From Ramazzottius varieornatus (taxonomy: Eukaryota > Tardigrada > Eutardigrada > Parachela > Ramazzottiidae), in NCBI GenBank assembly GCA_001949185.1, contig BDGG01000001.1:921153-985152 (forward strand): 64,000 bases of DNA, read 5' to 3'. Under the pieces are notes generated by a model, which was not told the DNA's origin, made no database searches, and saw only the letters and a list, made by a program, of their open reading frames with translations. The position numbers and the translations under genes are program-made. Shown here piece by piece: positions 26,501 to 38,274 of this stretch. Each line of letters begins with the position of its first letter. The first letter of the stretch is position 1.

Positions 26501-29500
26501 TTCAGATCGAAGAGTATAGGGACAAAGCTGTCATCACCGCGCCTAAGCGTAAAGCTCCTCCGGCAGGTGCAGCAACCAAGGCGGAGCCCAGCTCCAAACC
26601 GGAAGCCAAGGTCGTGCCTGGAAAGAAGCCTGTCGTTCGACCTGGCACGAAACCCGCGGCTAAGCCAGCTCCTGCACCCGCCAAAGCACCCAGCGAGAGC
26701 GATGACCAAGAATCTGCTTCACCGGCTGAACCTGCACCGGCAGCTGCGGCGAAGAAAGTCGTTGGCGCTAAGGGAAAGGTAGGAAAATTGAAAATCTGAA
26801 AACTACTTTTCGGAATATTTTGCTGAAATTTTCGCAGATAAATTTCTAATTTCATTCTGGTTGATTTCAGGCTGTGCCGGCTGCTGCGAAGCCTAAAGTT
26901 GCTACCAAGGAAGAGGACACCTCACCGAACATCACTGGCACGTTGAAGATGAAGAAGCAGCGGGAGAACGACGAGAAGTTGCTGAAAGTCCTGAAGTGGA
27001 GCTTCGCTTTGCCGCACAAAGAGTTCATCCTGCAACTGAAAGACCAAGCCAGCACGGTCTTCAGTAATAGCATACTGACTTGGATGTTTAGCGATGACTT
27101 CAAAAACCATATAAAAGCCATCCAATCACTCCAAGACGTAAGTAGAACCCCAGAATTCAAACAGTGGGCTCCTTTCACGCACCTGCATACTTATGTATTA
27201 CTCAAATCTCGAACGCGGGGTATGGAGGTGGTTGACAGATGGGCGGAACTCTGTGTTGACTTCTGATTTGTGTTCTGTTTCAGCAATCGAGTCTTTGACT
27301 ATTTTAGGGTGTATTTTCCGTAGCGGAAATTGGTAAGCTCATTTTCTTTTGTTTAGGACTTACTTCGCGACAGGGAAGCCACCATCGCTGTTCTCGACGT
27401 GGTTCTCCGATGGTTCACCCTCCGCTTCTTCGACACCAACCCACAAGTCCTCGCGAAAGCTCTCGAGTACCTGCAGCTCCTTTTCAAGAAGCTGAACGAT
27501 GACCCACCATATACTCTGACCGAGATGGAGTCGAGTAGCTTCCTTCCATTCCTCCTCATGAAGGTAACTGTAACAACTAACATACATCTTACAGCAAAAC
27601 ACTGAATAGACTACACAAATAGAAACCGATGTAGCCACTGTTGCATTGTACGACTACCTCGATTTTCATATGAAATTGGTCAGACCGTCTTTTCATACAT
27701 TTCCTTCTCGAATGTAGACTGGTGATCCAAAAGAGCAGATTCGGAAAGACGTTCAGCACATCGTCAGGCTTATCTGTAACGTCATGCCGTACACAAAGGT
27801 ATATTCGTACCTGGCTGACGGCATGAACGCTAAAGTGACCAAGAACGCCAAGCAGAGGGAAGGTTGCCTCAAGCTGGCCACTTGGGCCATGGAGTCATAC
27901 GGCCTGGAAGTCTGTGGATCCAAGCCGCAAGACAGCCTGAAGATCGTGGCTCAGCAAGTGGGCGATCGAGACAAAGACGTCCGAGAAGCGGCACTGAAGA
28001 ACCTGGTGGAAGCGTACCAGCTGCTGGGAACGGAGAAACTGTTCAAGTTCATCGGCGCAAACGAAGTAAGTGTCTGTATGTGAAAGCTTCACCAACTAGG
28101 TGAGATTGTCTTTCCCACTGGTGCATTCTTCTCAAGCCATTAATACCGAGAAAATGCCCCGATTGGGAAAACAATCAGAAGGTCATCTTCCAAGTGGCGC
28201 ACTCTTTCAGCTAAGAGCAATAAGAACGTGCGCTAGTTTAGAAAAGTCAAACTCGATAGGTCGATTTTCAAGTAGCGCACGCTCTCAGCCATCACACTAG
28301 AAAGGCATGCCACACGCCGTCGCCGCTTGGGACATAATCTTGTTGACTTTGCTTGCCGAGCTGCAAGTCCAATCTCACAGGTCCAGTTGTTGGCAGTTTC
28401 GTGCTTTCAGATGCCAAAGAAGGATCGGGACATGATCGAAGAACGCATCAAGCGCGCTCCACAGAAGACAGCGCCTGCACCCACACCAACACCAACACCA
28501 AAGAGCGATCCAACCCCGGCTGAACGTCCAGAAGCTTCTGTTCGACCGGCGGCTCGATACACCACAGTCCACGCAGCTCCTTCTCAGTCATCCAGTTCCG
28601 TAGACGCGTCAGAACCCACGACGGACTCGGCCAGCGACTCGGGAGCTTCCACCCAGTCGAAGGCCAGCGCTGCCGCACCTACTCAGGAGAAAGAGCGGGA
28701 CGACACCGAGAAGCGACCAGCCACGGTCACGTTAAAGCGTCAACCACCTCAGTTGATCCCCATATCCTCCGCACAACTCGATTCGGCACTGGGAACGGTC
28801 GAGATACCCAAATTACGGTAAGGTGTAAAGAATGGTCCGCTGAAATAAAAATCTGGGTAATTGGTCTAATATCAGTACGGTTAAACACCGTGCTTTCTTG
28901 GTTTGGGTAGAAACCAGGGGAAGTTGCTGTGTGGATATCCGACACGGGACCCTGGTTTCTATTTGTTTGGTTCGTTTGGGCTCGCTAGGACTGTTTCGTT
29001 TTCTGATGTGGTTCGTTTGGTGTTTTGCAGGCAGAATGACTCGCCAGCGACGGATAGAGTCTCGATACTCATCAACAGCCTGATGTCGGACAACCCAGAG
29101 ACCAGTTTGAACGCGCTGAAGAAGATTGACGAGCAGTTCACCAAGAATGGGGGAGCGGACACGGCAGTCAAGTCTTCGTTGGCAGATCTGTACAGGCTGC
29201 TGAACGAAGTCCTGAAGAGACTCTCGGCCAACTTCATGCCAAACTATCCGACGAACTACCAGTATATTGGCACGTGTTATGGCCATGTCTTGCATATTCT
29301 TCGAGAGGTCAGAAAAATTATGAGAAAATTGAAATTAATATAGTAAGGAAGGTACTAAATTAATTTATTTTCTCGTCGCAGTTGTTCAAGAATCCACGAT
29401 ATACGGATCAGACCACCGCAGTAGTGCTGAGTGACTTGATCCATAATCTGATTATGGTCATTCTGGATCGAAGAATGGAGCTGATGATTGGTGGGGAAGA

Positions 29501-32167
29501 GATCGTGAAGAACGCCAACTTGATCACGCTGCGGATTGTCGATAACGCCAACCGCACCCAGATTTTATGGTACGATTCTCTTCACAAGACTCTTTGCTGG
29601 TATTTTCCATACTAATGTGGATCTTGTTTTATATCGAGATTATTTCTTTGTAGTGCTTCCATAAGGCTTTTACGGGAACTGCTGGGCAGTGGTCATATGA
29701 CGGACAAATTCTTGGATCTAGTCATCAAGGTAAGCGATCCGCCGAGAAGATAAAAAATGAAGAATTTCGGAAAACATAACAGTGAAAAGTTGAAGCAGCA
29801 TTACAACATTTGGAAGGGCGGCAAACGAAATGTACAAGAGTGTGGCTTCTAAGTGGCGCACCTTTCCAGCCAAAACACCGCGTACGTGCGCCACTTGAGA
29901 TGACAATCCTGTACGTTTTGCCTGTCGACCCCTCATATCGGTTATTTGGCTGAAATTATAAGGGAAGATAGTTACCGGGGTAAGAAAGAAACTGAAACGT
30001 GTTTTTCTGGGGCTGTAGTGTTTGTGGAGGTGTGTGCGGAAAATGCCGGAAAACTCGATGGAGCTGCAGGTTGAGCCCGTCTTCTTGGAAGTCCACCTCT
30101 TTCTCAAGCAGTTCCCTGCCGCTTTCTGGCAGACTGCTGGAGAAGAAACACCTTTCCGCACCATCAAGACCATCGTGTACACTTTGACCAAGATGTACGG
30201 CTCCAAGGTACGTCCGTAACATTCTCCCCGAAAAAATTAACGATTTTCCTGAGGTTTCACAGAAACTGATTTCTAGATAATATTTGGACATCGATTTTGA
30301 TACTTTATAGTGCATGGATTACCTGACACTGATCGATGATCCGCAAAATTCCGAGCTGGCTTCCTTCCTCAAACGCATCGCCAAGACGATGGAGAAGGAA
30401 GGCGAAGGCGACCACAGACGAGAAAATGGCGACACGAACGGACATTCTCCGGTACGTTGAAACTTCCAACTTCCGGTTTACAATTTCGACGTAAAAAGGC
30501 GGCCAAACAATCTGAAAGAGAACGCAGAAGAGCGTCCTGTGGCGCATCGTTCCGTTTGCTTACGATGAAGCCGTGCGCCACCTGGGATAGCGATCGTATT
30601 CCTTTTATTTGCCTCAGCCCCCAAATGATGTTTCTTATCCGGCTTTCTTGCAGGCTACGCACGCGAGCTTGAAGAAGCACGAAGGCAACTTGTCCAGCAT
30701 TGTCCAGAAGGTGGGCTCGTCGGACGACCAGACCGTTCAGCAGGTTCGTAAGACTAGCCTGGCATCAAAGCCACTGCGTCGTTAACTCATCGTTTGGTCT
30801 TCTCAAATCACATGCGTGCTCGATTTTATAGCCGTTTTCTAAATTTTTTCCCCATTTGGATCTCCTAAGTTTGAAACTCCGTACGACGATGCGTCCTTTT
30901 CTTTCCGGAGCGTAACGTTTGAACTTTTTACACGTTGCTCTATATTTTCTGCACTTTCGAGCTTGCTTGATAAATAAAGAGACATTGTTGAATAGTGAGA
31001 TTATCGACTAACTTTGAGGTGTTTTTCTTGTAGGGACTGAGGGAATTGTACGAGTACAAGGAAGCTCACGGCGTAGACCTCGACGCTTTCCTCCTTCGAA
31101 CTTCCCCTGAATTCCAACAATTTGTCAAAGATGGTCTCCGCGCCATCGAGTTCGAAGATAAAGGTGCGTGATCCACGTTTGGCTCTCTGTCTAAGATGAA
31201 GCTCGGAGACTGAAAACTTCAAAATACTGCAGTAGGATTTGAATAGACTGTTCAGATAGAAAGCAAGGGACTTCGGCATATGCTGTTATGATGGAGTACC
31301 CTGGCTTCTGATACTGATGCTCGTTCTCTTCATTTTTTTCTTATTTGACTATTCTTTGGTGATGGCTTCTCGCTTCTCAGGGGAAGATTTAGATTGATGA
31401 AATTATGGCTCAATGCTCTAACCTGAATTCTGACACTAGGTTTGGGTTTGCCGAATGATGGCTTGTCGGAAAAGAGCCAGATGATCATGCAGCGTCTTCG
31501 CGGCGTCATCTCCTCCCCTTTCATCACCGCCCAAGACATTGCCAATGTCCAGTCCATGGCTGCCGAAGTTAAGATGGACATTCGAGCGGGCTGCTTCAAC
31601 ACGGCCAAGCAGCGTGTCGACGATGCCATCAAGGAAGTAGAGTCCAGAGCCTATAACGTCGAAAACGCCGACTCGCAGCGCCCTCCAAGTCTCCTCAGTC
31701 CTTCTACACCCACCAAAGCTCGCGTAAGAAACTACATCAAATTTCGGGATACTCATCCCAGTTGTTTGGTTTGATTTCCGGTGGTTGGGGCGTCGGGAGA
31801 TGAATTCATCCCTATCGTTTCTCTAGAGTGGCGCGCGCAACCAGTCATTATCATAGGGCAAGTGCGCCACTTGGGAACTCCATTAGACTACTTTTCCAAG
31901 TGGCGCACACCACCAACCGACAGCAGTGTAAGCGTGCGCCACTTGACATGACCATGTGGGAGAAGTCATTTGCCGACGTCCCAAATTTTGTTTTGACACA
32001 AAAACGACATCGAGGTTTGCAGATCGGAGTATTTACTTGAGTCGGTTTGGAAAGCCCGCGTGTTTTCGTTGCAGTCTGCGGATGACAATGCGGTGAACAA
32101 GACCAACAACATGGCGGCGTTGAGAGCTAGAGTCAAGAATTACCTGGAGAATAAAGCAACGAACTAA
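23542..32167 (+). CDS. CKAP5: XMAP215/CKAP5 microtubule polymerase, three TOG domains
   Basis: I assemble 25 exons, all in phase, giving 1489 residues: 23542-23613, 23704-23906, 24156-24279, 24351-24430, 24508-24679, 24794-24935, 25168-25385, 25470-25574, 25697-25786, 25920-26084, 26163-26291, 26506-26778, 26871-27137, 27357-27563, 27718-28065, 28411-28817, 29031-29307, 29382-29569, 29654-29729, 30019-30207, 30311-30451, 30654-30743, 31034-31163, 31440-31723 and 32075-32167. TOG1 (about 1-217) holds NWKCRAHGFEEL; TOG2 (265-500) holds KWSDRKDSLDIL. A Pro/Ala/Lys linker (501-591) leads straight to a TOG5-type domain (592-865) with VLKWSFALP and LRWFTLRFFDTN. A Thr/Pro/Ser linker and a conserved C-terminal region (CLWRCVRKMP, ELYEYK, NYLENKATN) follow. 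The family adds tubulin at plus ends and at centrosomes. TOG3 and TOG4 of the vertebrate protein are absent. Intron 10 appears to use a GC donor. Confidence 0.93.
25001..25055. repeat. Palindrome-family copy in CKAP5 intron 6
   Basis: CTAAGTGGCGCAC and GTGCGCCACTTGG flank a loop containing TCAGCCGATAAAACC. It is one of the best-preserved copies and lies wholly inside the intron. Confidence 0.8.
26371..26390. repeat. Half copy of the palindrome family, CKAP5 intron 11
   Basis: AAAGTGGCGCATGC is present without a recognisable opposite arm, so this is a truncated or decayed member. Confidence 0.4.
28188..28300. repeat. One and a half palindrome copies, CKAP5 intron 15
   Basis: A copy at about 28188-28245 has an intact left arm (CCAAGTGGCGCAC), TTTCAGC in the loop and a worn right arm (GTGCGCTAGTT). 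A second left arm (TCAAGTAGCGCACGC) with CTCAGCC follows at about 28266-28291. Confidence 0.6.
29849..29900. repeat. Palindrome-family copy, CKAP5 intron 19
   Basis: CTAAGTGGCGCAC and GTGCGCCACTTGAG enclose a loop with TTTCCAGCCAAAACAC. The flank AGATGAC after the right arm is shared with the JMJD6 intron copy near 59.5 kb, so the repeat unit extends beyond the arms. Confidence 0.8.
30536..30590. repeat. Palindrome-family copy, CKAP5 intron 21
   Basis: CCTGTGGCGCATCG and GTGCGCCACCTGGG flank a diverged loop. The arms are slightly worn but recognisable. Confidence 0.65.
31823..31948. repeat. Two adjacent palindrome copies, CKAP5 intron 24
   Basis: Copies lie at about 31823-31880 and 31892-31948. 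The second has clean arms (CCAAGTGGCGCAC, GTGCGCCACTTG) and a loop with CAACCGACAGCAGTG. Its downstream flank CATTTGCCGACGT also follows the 58.4-kb copy. Only about 12 bp separate the pair. Confidence 0.75.
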
Positions 32168-33182
32168 TTTTGGACATAAATTTCAGACAGATTTGTACCA
32201 GTCATCGGCGCTTTTCGAACTGAGTTTTTCCTCTTAGATTTGGCTGTATTTAAATTATGGATAATGGTGGATCGACTTTCTCTCAAGCATTGCGGCTCTC
32301 TCTTACTCTCCCGTTTTCTCTTTCGTTGACTTCCCTCTCTCAAGATTGCCTGCTGTGTCCGACCTAGTTTTACAGTGTGAAAAACGATATTTTAATGGAG
32401 TTGAGATATTCGTAAATTAGAAAGTCGCTTGGAGCTTGTGATTATTCTCTGTACGTGATCACTGGAGTGGGTACTGACAGCTCGCACAACTGGACCCATG
32501 AAGTGCTAGCCCAAGACCACGAACTTTGGCTCGTCGATCACCCGATCAGCGCAGATACATTCTTTCAAGCATTATCGCGAAGGCTACTTAGTGCCACCGC
32601 GAACAATCGCAACTACAACGACGATGTCCGAGTTCGGTCTGTTCGCAACTCCCTTTTGGCAGTTCTCAGGCTCAAAAAAATCCACAAAATTTACAGACCA
32701 GCTGTAACAAATGCCCGAGAAATTCCCAATGACTCATCCACCCTTTTCCAGGTCTGCTTCATTCGGCCATACCCGATTCGCTGTTGACTTGTTCAAAGCC
32801 ATGGCCAGCAGGAGTTCAGCACAATTCAGTGCTACAAAAAGTTCTTGATACTCGCTCAACCGGTCTGGTAAGTCTGGTAATTCTTGATAAGCCTGGCTCA
32901 ACCAGTAGAAATATTTTGTTGACTGAGGCAAGTTTGCGCCGGCACAATAAGTGGTTTTCTGTCGGTCGCCCCAGCCAAGCAAGTCAAGTTATGACCATGA
33001 AATATATACATAGCTGAAGATCCGAAGATGGCCCATACAACGGCTGGAAGCACGACTTTAACGGGTCAGAAAAAAACTTACTACAGATTTGCAAAATCCG
33101 TCAAGCGATCTGAATCAACCTGCATAATTGAACAAACTGCGATACACTGTACGTCGTCTACCATGAAACCTCACTCTATAGT
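32168..33182. other. Convergent intergenic region, CKAP5 to lipocalin
   Basis: Holds the 3' UTRs of both neighbours. A plus-strand frame at 32455-32787 has no family similarity that I see. No other gene is supported. Confidence 0.4.
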
Positions 33183-34076
33183 CTAGAATGAGCAAGAACT
33201 TTGGTCCACATGCAAGAACGCCTCTTTCTCGATGTTGTTCTTGCGCAGAATATCGTCGATATGGCTCATAGTTTCGTTGCTAAACTGGTCGGGTTTTCGG
33301 CTCAACAGCCACGCACTTTCTGTATCAAATGAAGAACGGCTGATCGGTCAAAAAGTGTACGATGCACTGATAACACCAGTGGTAAAGTTGCAACTCACCC
33401 AGTCTGAAAGGTCCGGCATTCCTGCAGGAGTAAGCCACACTGTAAGTCTCGTAGTCGGTGTCGACGATCCACAAATCACCTGCTGGAGATCCTGGGAAAT
33501 AAAACACCGGTACTGGAAGAGCCATCACGCTTGCACACACGAACATATGTAGAGTTCAGGGCAAATAACTTACTGGGAAACTGCACTGACAACTTTGCCG
33601 GCTCGGCAGCATTGGGTACAATTGCTTCCCCCAGCGCCGTGCTGTTTTCACCGTTACTGCTACGAGACAATACCCAGTGTTGGTAGACATATCGCGATTA
33701 AAATGTCGACTGTACAGTCACCTAGAACTCATACCTTTTGATTCCCGAATTCAGGACTTGCACTCCATCTGGCAAAGCAGTATACTGCGCCGTCACGCAC
33801 TTGAGTCCACGTTCGTATTCTACAAAGTAGCGTTTTTGCTCGTGCCATTTTCCCATGTACTGCAACGAGGTAGAGATGAGGTAGAACTCAAGTACAAGGT
33901 GTCTTGTTGTACATCCAAACGTGCACACATACCTTGCTGGCATCAAAGTCACTCTTTACGGTCACATTCTGCTTTTCGCAGCCACCAAATAAAACAATCT
34001 GCCCATGGCATGTTTTCACATGTCCCAGGGCACAGATTGCTATGCACGCTGCAAAAAGAAAAACCTGATGATCCAT
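33183..34076 (-). CDS. Secreted lipocalin, apolipoprotein D-like
   Basis: Five exons on the minus strand: 34076-33933, 33859-33735, 33659-33574, 33491-33399 and 33319-33183. Phases agree and the product is 194 residues. A signal peptide (about 1-25) is followed by a mature start with GGCEKQNV. The lipocalin GxW motif appears as YMGKWHEQKRY. Then come CVTAQYTALPDGVQVLNSG, EPAKLSVQFP, DLWIVDTDYETYSVAYSC and AWLLSRKPDQF, with a final Cys near the stop, all in apoD order. Apolipoprotein D-type lipocalins carry small hydrophobic ligands in extracellular fluid and are often stress-linked. The ligand cannot be told from sequence. Confidence 0.92.
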
Positions 34077-37000
34077 GCCGTCTGCTCAGCTGATTGGGGA
34101 GTACTGGTTAATCAGAAACGCTTTGCCGACTTGAATATTATGGACTTGCCGGTAAACACTGTACGTGTACCTTAAGTCTTGAGCTCAGTTTAAACTTCCA
34201 CGTAAGCAGTTTCCTCGGATCAGCTAGTTATCCATCTTGATATCTAGTCCGCCATCTTGATGTCAAACATGAACCATGACCTGCCGGTGAGGACTGTGGT
34301 ACCGTTTTCTCGCGCCCCGACACCGAAACTGCATGGTCTTATCAAGCGAGATCTAGTCCTGAGTCAGTACTGCGCGCTCTGCTTTTTGTACAGTGTTCGG
34401 AAAAATTAAGCGTCGACAATGGGCGTGACAGATAAACTGGAGCTTAGTTATCCAACGATCAATACCAACGTTACTCTGTCCCACATGCAAATTTCATCGG
34501 CCACTGCCATCTGGCTCCATTCAACACCCATTTTCAACGTTTGATTTTCGCGTACACTTAGCTTGTACACACACGAAGTGAAATTATGGGCCAGGCGGAA
34601 AAGACCGTAAAATGGAAATGCAACCGTAGGAAAGAGTTGAAAAGTGTTTTAATGTACATCGAGCGCGTACGTACTTTCTTTCGTACCGCCGCAGTGAATA
34701 GGTTTGATCCATAATTTTTACTGGCCCGTAATTTCTCTTTCCGCGTGTATACCTCGGCGCGTAAATGCTGCACATGTGACGATTGCACCGCAAGGCGGAA
34801 TTTTCACTTGGTAATGCTACAGAGATTTCGGATAGCTGCTGAGAAACTTTCCGCAGGCATAAATGAGGGGCACTAAAGACGGTGTTTTTGCAGAACCGGG
34901 ATATCATGCGTTATCGTTCTTCGAAGTTTCTTTCGCTGTCTTTTTTTTGATATCTTGTGGGGCTGAGCGTTGGCAGATTATTTATTTACAAAGTGATTCC
35001 AAAATCAGCATGCATGCATGTTTTCGGGCTTGTGAAATTGCTCGTGCCAGCAGACTAATCTTTGCATAGGTCTGTGGCTTTTGCATAAACTTGTCAGACA
35101 ACAAAAACGGTAGTTTGGTTTGTTATGAATGAACACAGCAATTTTACTCAGACTTTATGTGGACATCGCATGACAGGTCTCGAGGCACTTCTGTCACGCC
35201 ATTTGGCATCCTACAGTCAACAAACGTGATCAACGAAGAGACTCCAAAAAGTTTCGCGATAAAGTACACAATCGAGAGGGAGGAAGGGCGCGGCTCGAAA
35301 CTGTTTAGACTGAGCGACCTGGGTTTTCCAATCCACCAATTGCAGATGACGTCGGCATGGATCATACTTTTCTGCTTCACAACGCCATTGCAAGGGAAAG
35401 CTCTGTGGGGGGGAGGGGCTGAAGTTTTGGCAGCCTATCTTGCTCTTGTCGTAGGGAGTCGTTCCTGGCGCGTTCGGGACTTCATACAGAAGGAGAATTT
35501 CTACAGTATTTCTCTCTTGGGGCTTCTCTATCGTCCACCCACTTTTCGGTCACCGGGCACGAGGTTGGTCCCATCTCGAGTACGTTCCCGTCTAAATTGC
35601 ATTAGCGAGCCTTCGCGTTGATCGGTCCCTTGACAAACTGCATCCCCTCGGGAAACAGAAAACCAATCTGGCACATACTGTATTACCTCCGTGGTTCTGC
35701 GCACTCAAGTGCCACGCCCCTAAATATTACCTGGCGGGCACAGAAAATATCCAGGCCTTCAAACAGAGATTACTTGCAAATCAAGTGCGATGGGCGACAA
35801 CCAAACAATCGGTGATATCGGTGCGGTGTAATTTACTGGAATGATGACGTACTGCGCAAAATCTTGAAGGTGCTACAGTAAACTGGCCCCTGTATAATGT
35901 GAAGTTGCAGTAGAACTGTGAGGGCCCGGCAGTTCCCATCAGCTCAACTGTACCGGGACGCTCGCCAGTAATGTCGTATATACGTTGCTCAGCCTGAGCA
36001 AAATCGGTCACTTACAACTTGATCTACCGTAGTCCAAGTTCGAATAAGAACAGAAGAGACAGGTATCCCATATGTTGAAGCAAAAGCCGATTTTGAGAAT
36101 AGGGGTGTTCATACTAATATTTCACAGAAGAGGTTGTTTGAGTTTACGAATTGAACCGAGGTGCCCGTAACACCGCCCAAAATGGGAACATGGTTTTTCA
36201 CTCCTTTACAAAAAACATACGAAAACAAGAACGCTATTCGTTTGTGATTCTTTTATGAGTGCCTTCCATGTGTCCGTCTTTCTGTCTGTAAAATGACCCT
36301 ACTTTCAACGTTTGACGCCACCATATTCACCTATGCTCCCGAGCTTTCCACTGTTCTCAAAAACTCATAAAACGGGCTATCAAAAACAAAATTCGGCAGG
36401 CCTCATGAGGCTTCCGTCTTACTTCCTTTTTCGGTACCAAATTCCCAGCGGCTGTTCCATCTTTAGTATTCTTTGCATCCGAAGAACTTTCACAATAGGT
36501 CCTGAACCTGTAACTACAGCTGGCGCTCTCGCTCCTGGAGGTGTTGGTAACTTCGTCGTCCAAGTTTTCGCTTGAGAAAGAATACTTTTCCAGATGCGCC
36601 ACCGGACCCGGGTAAGTCAGGAAAAAACACCTCGCGCCACTTGACCTGGGCGAGCTTACAAAAACACCTCGCCATCTTAGTTCTCTCGAGAAATTTCCAC
36701 ACGAATCAGCCAAGCACCCATCTTACCAATGACATCTCAGTCCTACGTAAGGCTTGAAGAACTTACGGTGTAGTCGTTAGGAGGATCGGAAGTTATCTCA
36801 TGAGCTTCAGTCGTGCGATGTTTCCTCTTGCTGAAGGTGGCAGCGTCTAGCATCTTTTTTATCCTTTCGCGTCTGCTTCTCATCTTCCAATAGGTTTCTC
36901 GCGGACTGCTTGTGTCGACGTTATCCTCCACGGTCTTGTGTGATGGTTATGCGATGCTGTCGAAGTTGACGAACCTGGCTGTCCTCGTTCCGGTGTAGTC

Positions 37001-37860
37001 GTGGCTGCAGCTCCTTCTCCTCTGCTTGTGACCGACACTGGAGATCCCATTCCCGGCGTAGCATCCATGGGCAACTCCTCCGCACTCCCCATGTTCGTTT
37101 TCCTCTTACTAAAGTATACCTGCCAAGTATTCGCTGACACGCCGAACCGAAAACTGTTAACATGTGTGATTTCCCCCCTGACCTCCGAGAATTTTTCTGA
37201 TTCTCCCGATTTTTGCCAGACGGCAGATTTTTCCCCAAATAAATATAAAAAAGTACAGGAAAAATTCGGACTTTTGAATAAAAACTATCCGATCAGGCGG
37301 TGCAAGTTGGCTCCGCCAGTTCAAGCACCACCCACCACTTTCAACCAGTTAAAAATTGGGGGATCGTTTGAACCCCATGGTTCAATTCCGACACAAACCA
37401 CGTGGTACTCGAAGTGTTAAGTAAATAGATTACGTGACTTATATCTGGTCCACATATAAATGTGCTGTTTGACGTGGACAAATATGCCAGACAGCCTCAG
37501 CTCCACGTTTGCCGATTATTATTACTGTCGAATATCCTGGTTTGCTGCAGTACGATTTGGTTTGTAAAGCAGGACAAACGGTTTGCTATCAGGCTTTTCC
37601 TACGAAATCAAACCATTGCGATAGGTGAAAACTTTTCGAAGAAATGTTCGTAGAAGTGCCATGGGCAGTTTACTACTTGTTTCAGAAAAGAGAACCGAGG
37701 CATCATGTATGCCACACTACAAGAGGAAAGATGGTATAATACAGTAATAAATCATAAACATTCCAGTGATATGAATTTTTAAACTATGGTACAAAACAAA
37801 ATTCTATAGGTCCGATACGAAAACCCCTGCACAATAACATTAGGCGTTTTTTCTATACAG
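34077..37860. other. Mostly unassigned; possible minus-strand exons near 35-37 kb
   Basis: No gene is firmly supported. Several minus-strand pieces look coding but do not join cleanly: about 36925-36770, ending in SDPPNDYT at a GTAAGT donor with a basic run (KMRSRRERIKKMLDAATFS); about 37107-36880, Gly/Ser/Thr-rich from MGSAEELP; and a Cys-containing piece near 35995-35860 that includes GPSQFYCNFTLYRGQF. A worn palindrome copy lies near 36592-36650. Treat these as leads only. Confidence 0.25.
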
Positions 37861-38274
37861 GTATATAGTGTACCAGGCGATTCGTATTCTGTCGACGATT
37901 TCCGAGAAAGCGCCAATGTACAACGAGGCACTCTTCGGACTAGGTTTGATGGCTCAAATGAAGTAAGCGATGCTCAGGTATGGCAGGACATTTGGCAAGC
38001 CGCACTCCGTTCTGGTCAAGGCATGCCAACTCATAGCAGCAGTTGCGCACAAATCGAAAGAACTTATCCAGGTAAAGAACGACTTCTCATGGCTAAGAGG
38101 TTGTAAGATTCGTTTTCTGCAGTTTATCATATTGCGCAGGACGTAATTGAGGCCGGCTTAGTGGCCATTTTGGTGCGTATATTACGCCGAGCGGATGACC
38201 ACTGCAGCAGGGAGGCATCCGTCGCTCTTACCTCAATATGCATATATGCATATGCACAGCGAACAGCAAAGAAG
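37861..38274 (+). pseudogene. Armadillo-like coding remnant with an internal stop
   Basis: Two blocks read as helical repeat protein and share a phase-0 junction: 37861-38071, after a TATACAG acceptor, and 38140-38274, between GCGCAG and GTACGT. The first contains YQAIRILSTISEKAP and LVKACQLIAAVAHKSKEL. The second contains DVIEAGLVAILVRILRRADD and REASVALTSICIYA. This resembles armadillo repeats. A TAA at 37964-37966 interrupts the first block, and the frame stays open and repeat-like after it. The 17 bases from the nearby GTAAGC to the next CAG are too few for an intron. No start or end exon is recognised, so this is probably a decayed fragment. The exact ARM family is unclear. Confidence 0.45.

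Noticed and set aside
28908-28961. A 12-bp inverted repeat (TAGAAACCAGGG) in CKAP5 intron 16
   Set aside because: The stem is short with a 30-nt loop and lacks the look of a microRNA precursor, so I did not list it as a feature.
35157-35621. A 154-codon plus-strand frame
   Set aside because: No family similarity and no flanking exon signals; minus-strand frames compete in the same place.
37370-37395. A GGTTCAATTCC box resembling a tRNA T-arm
   Set aside because: No matching acceptor stem, D-arm or anticodon arm could be folded around it.
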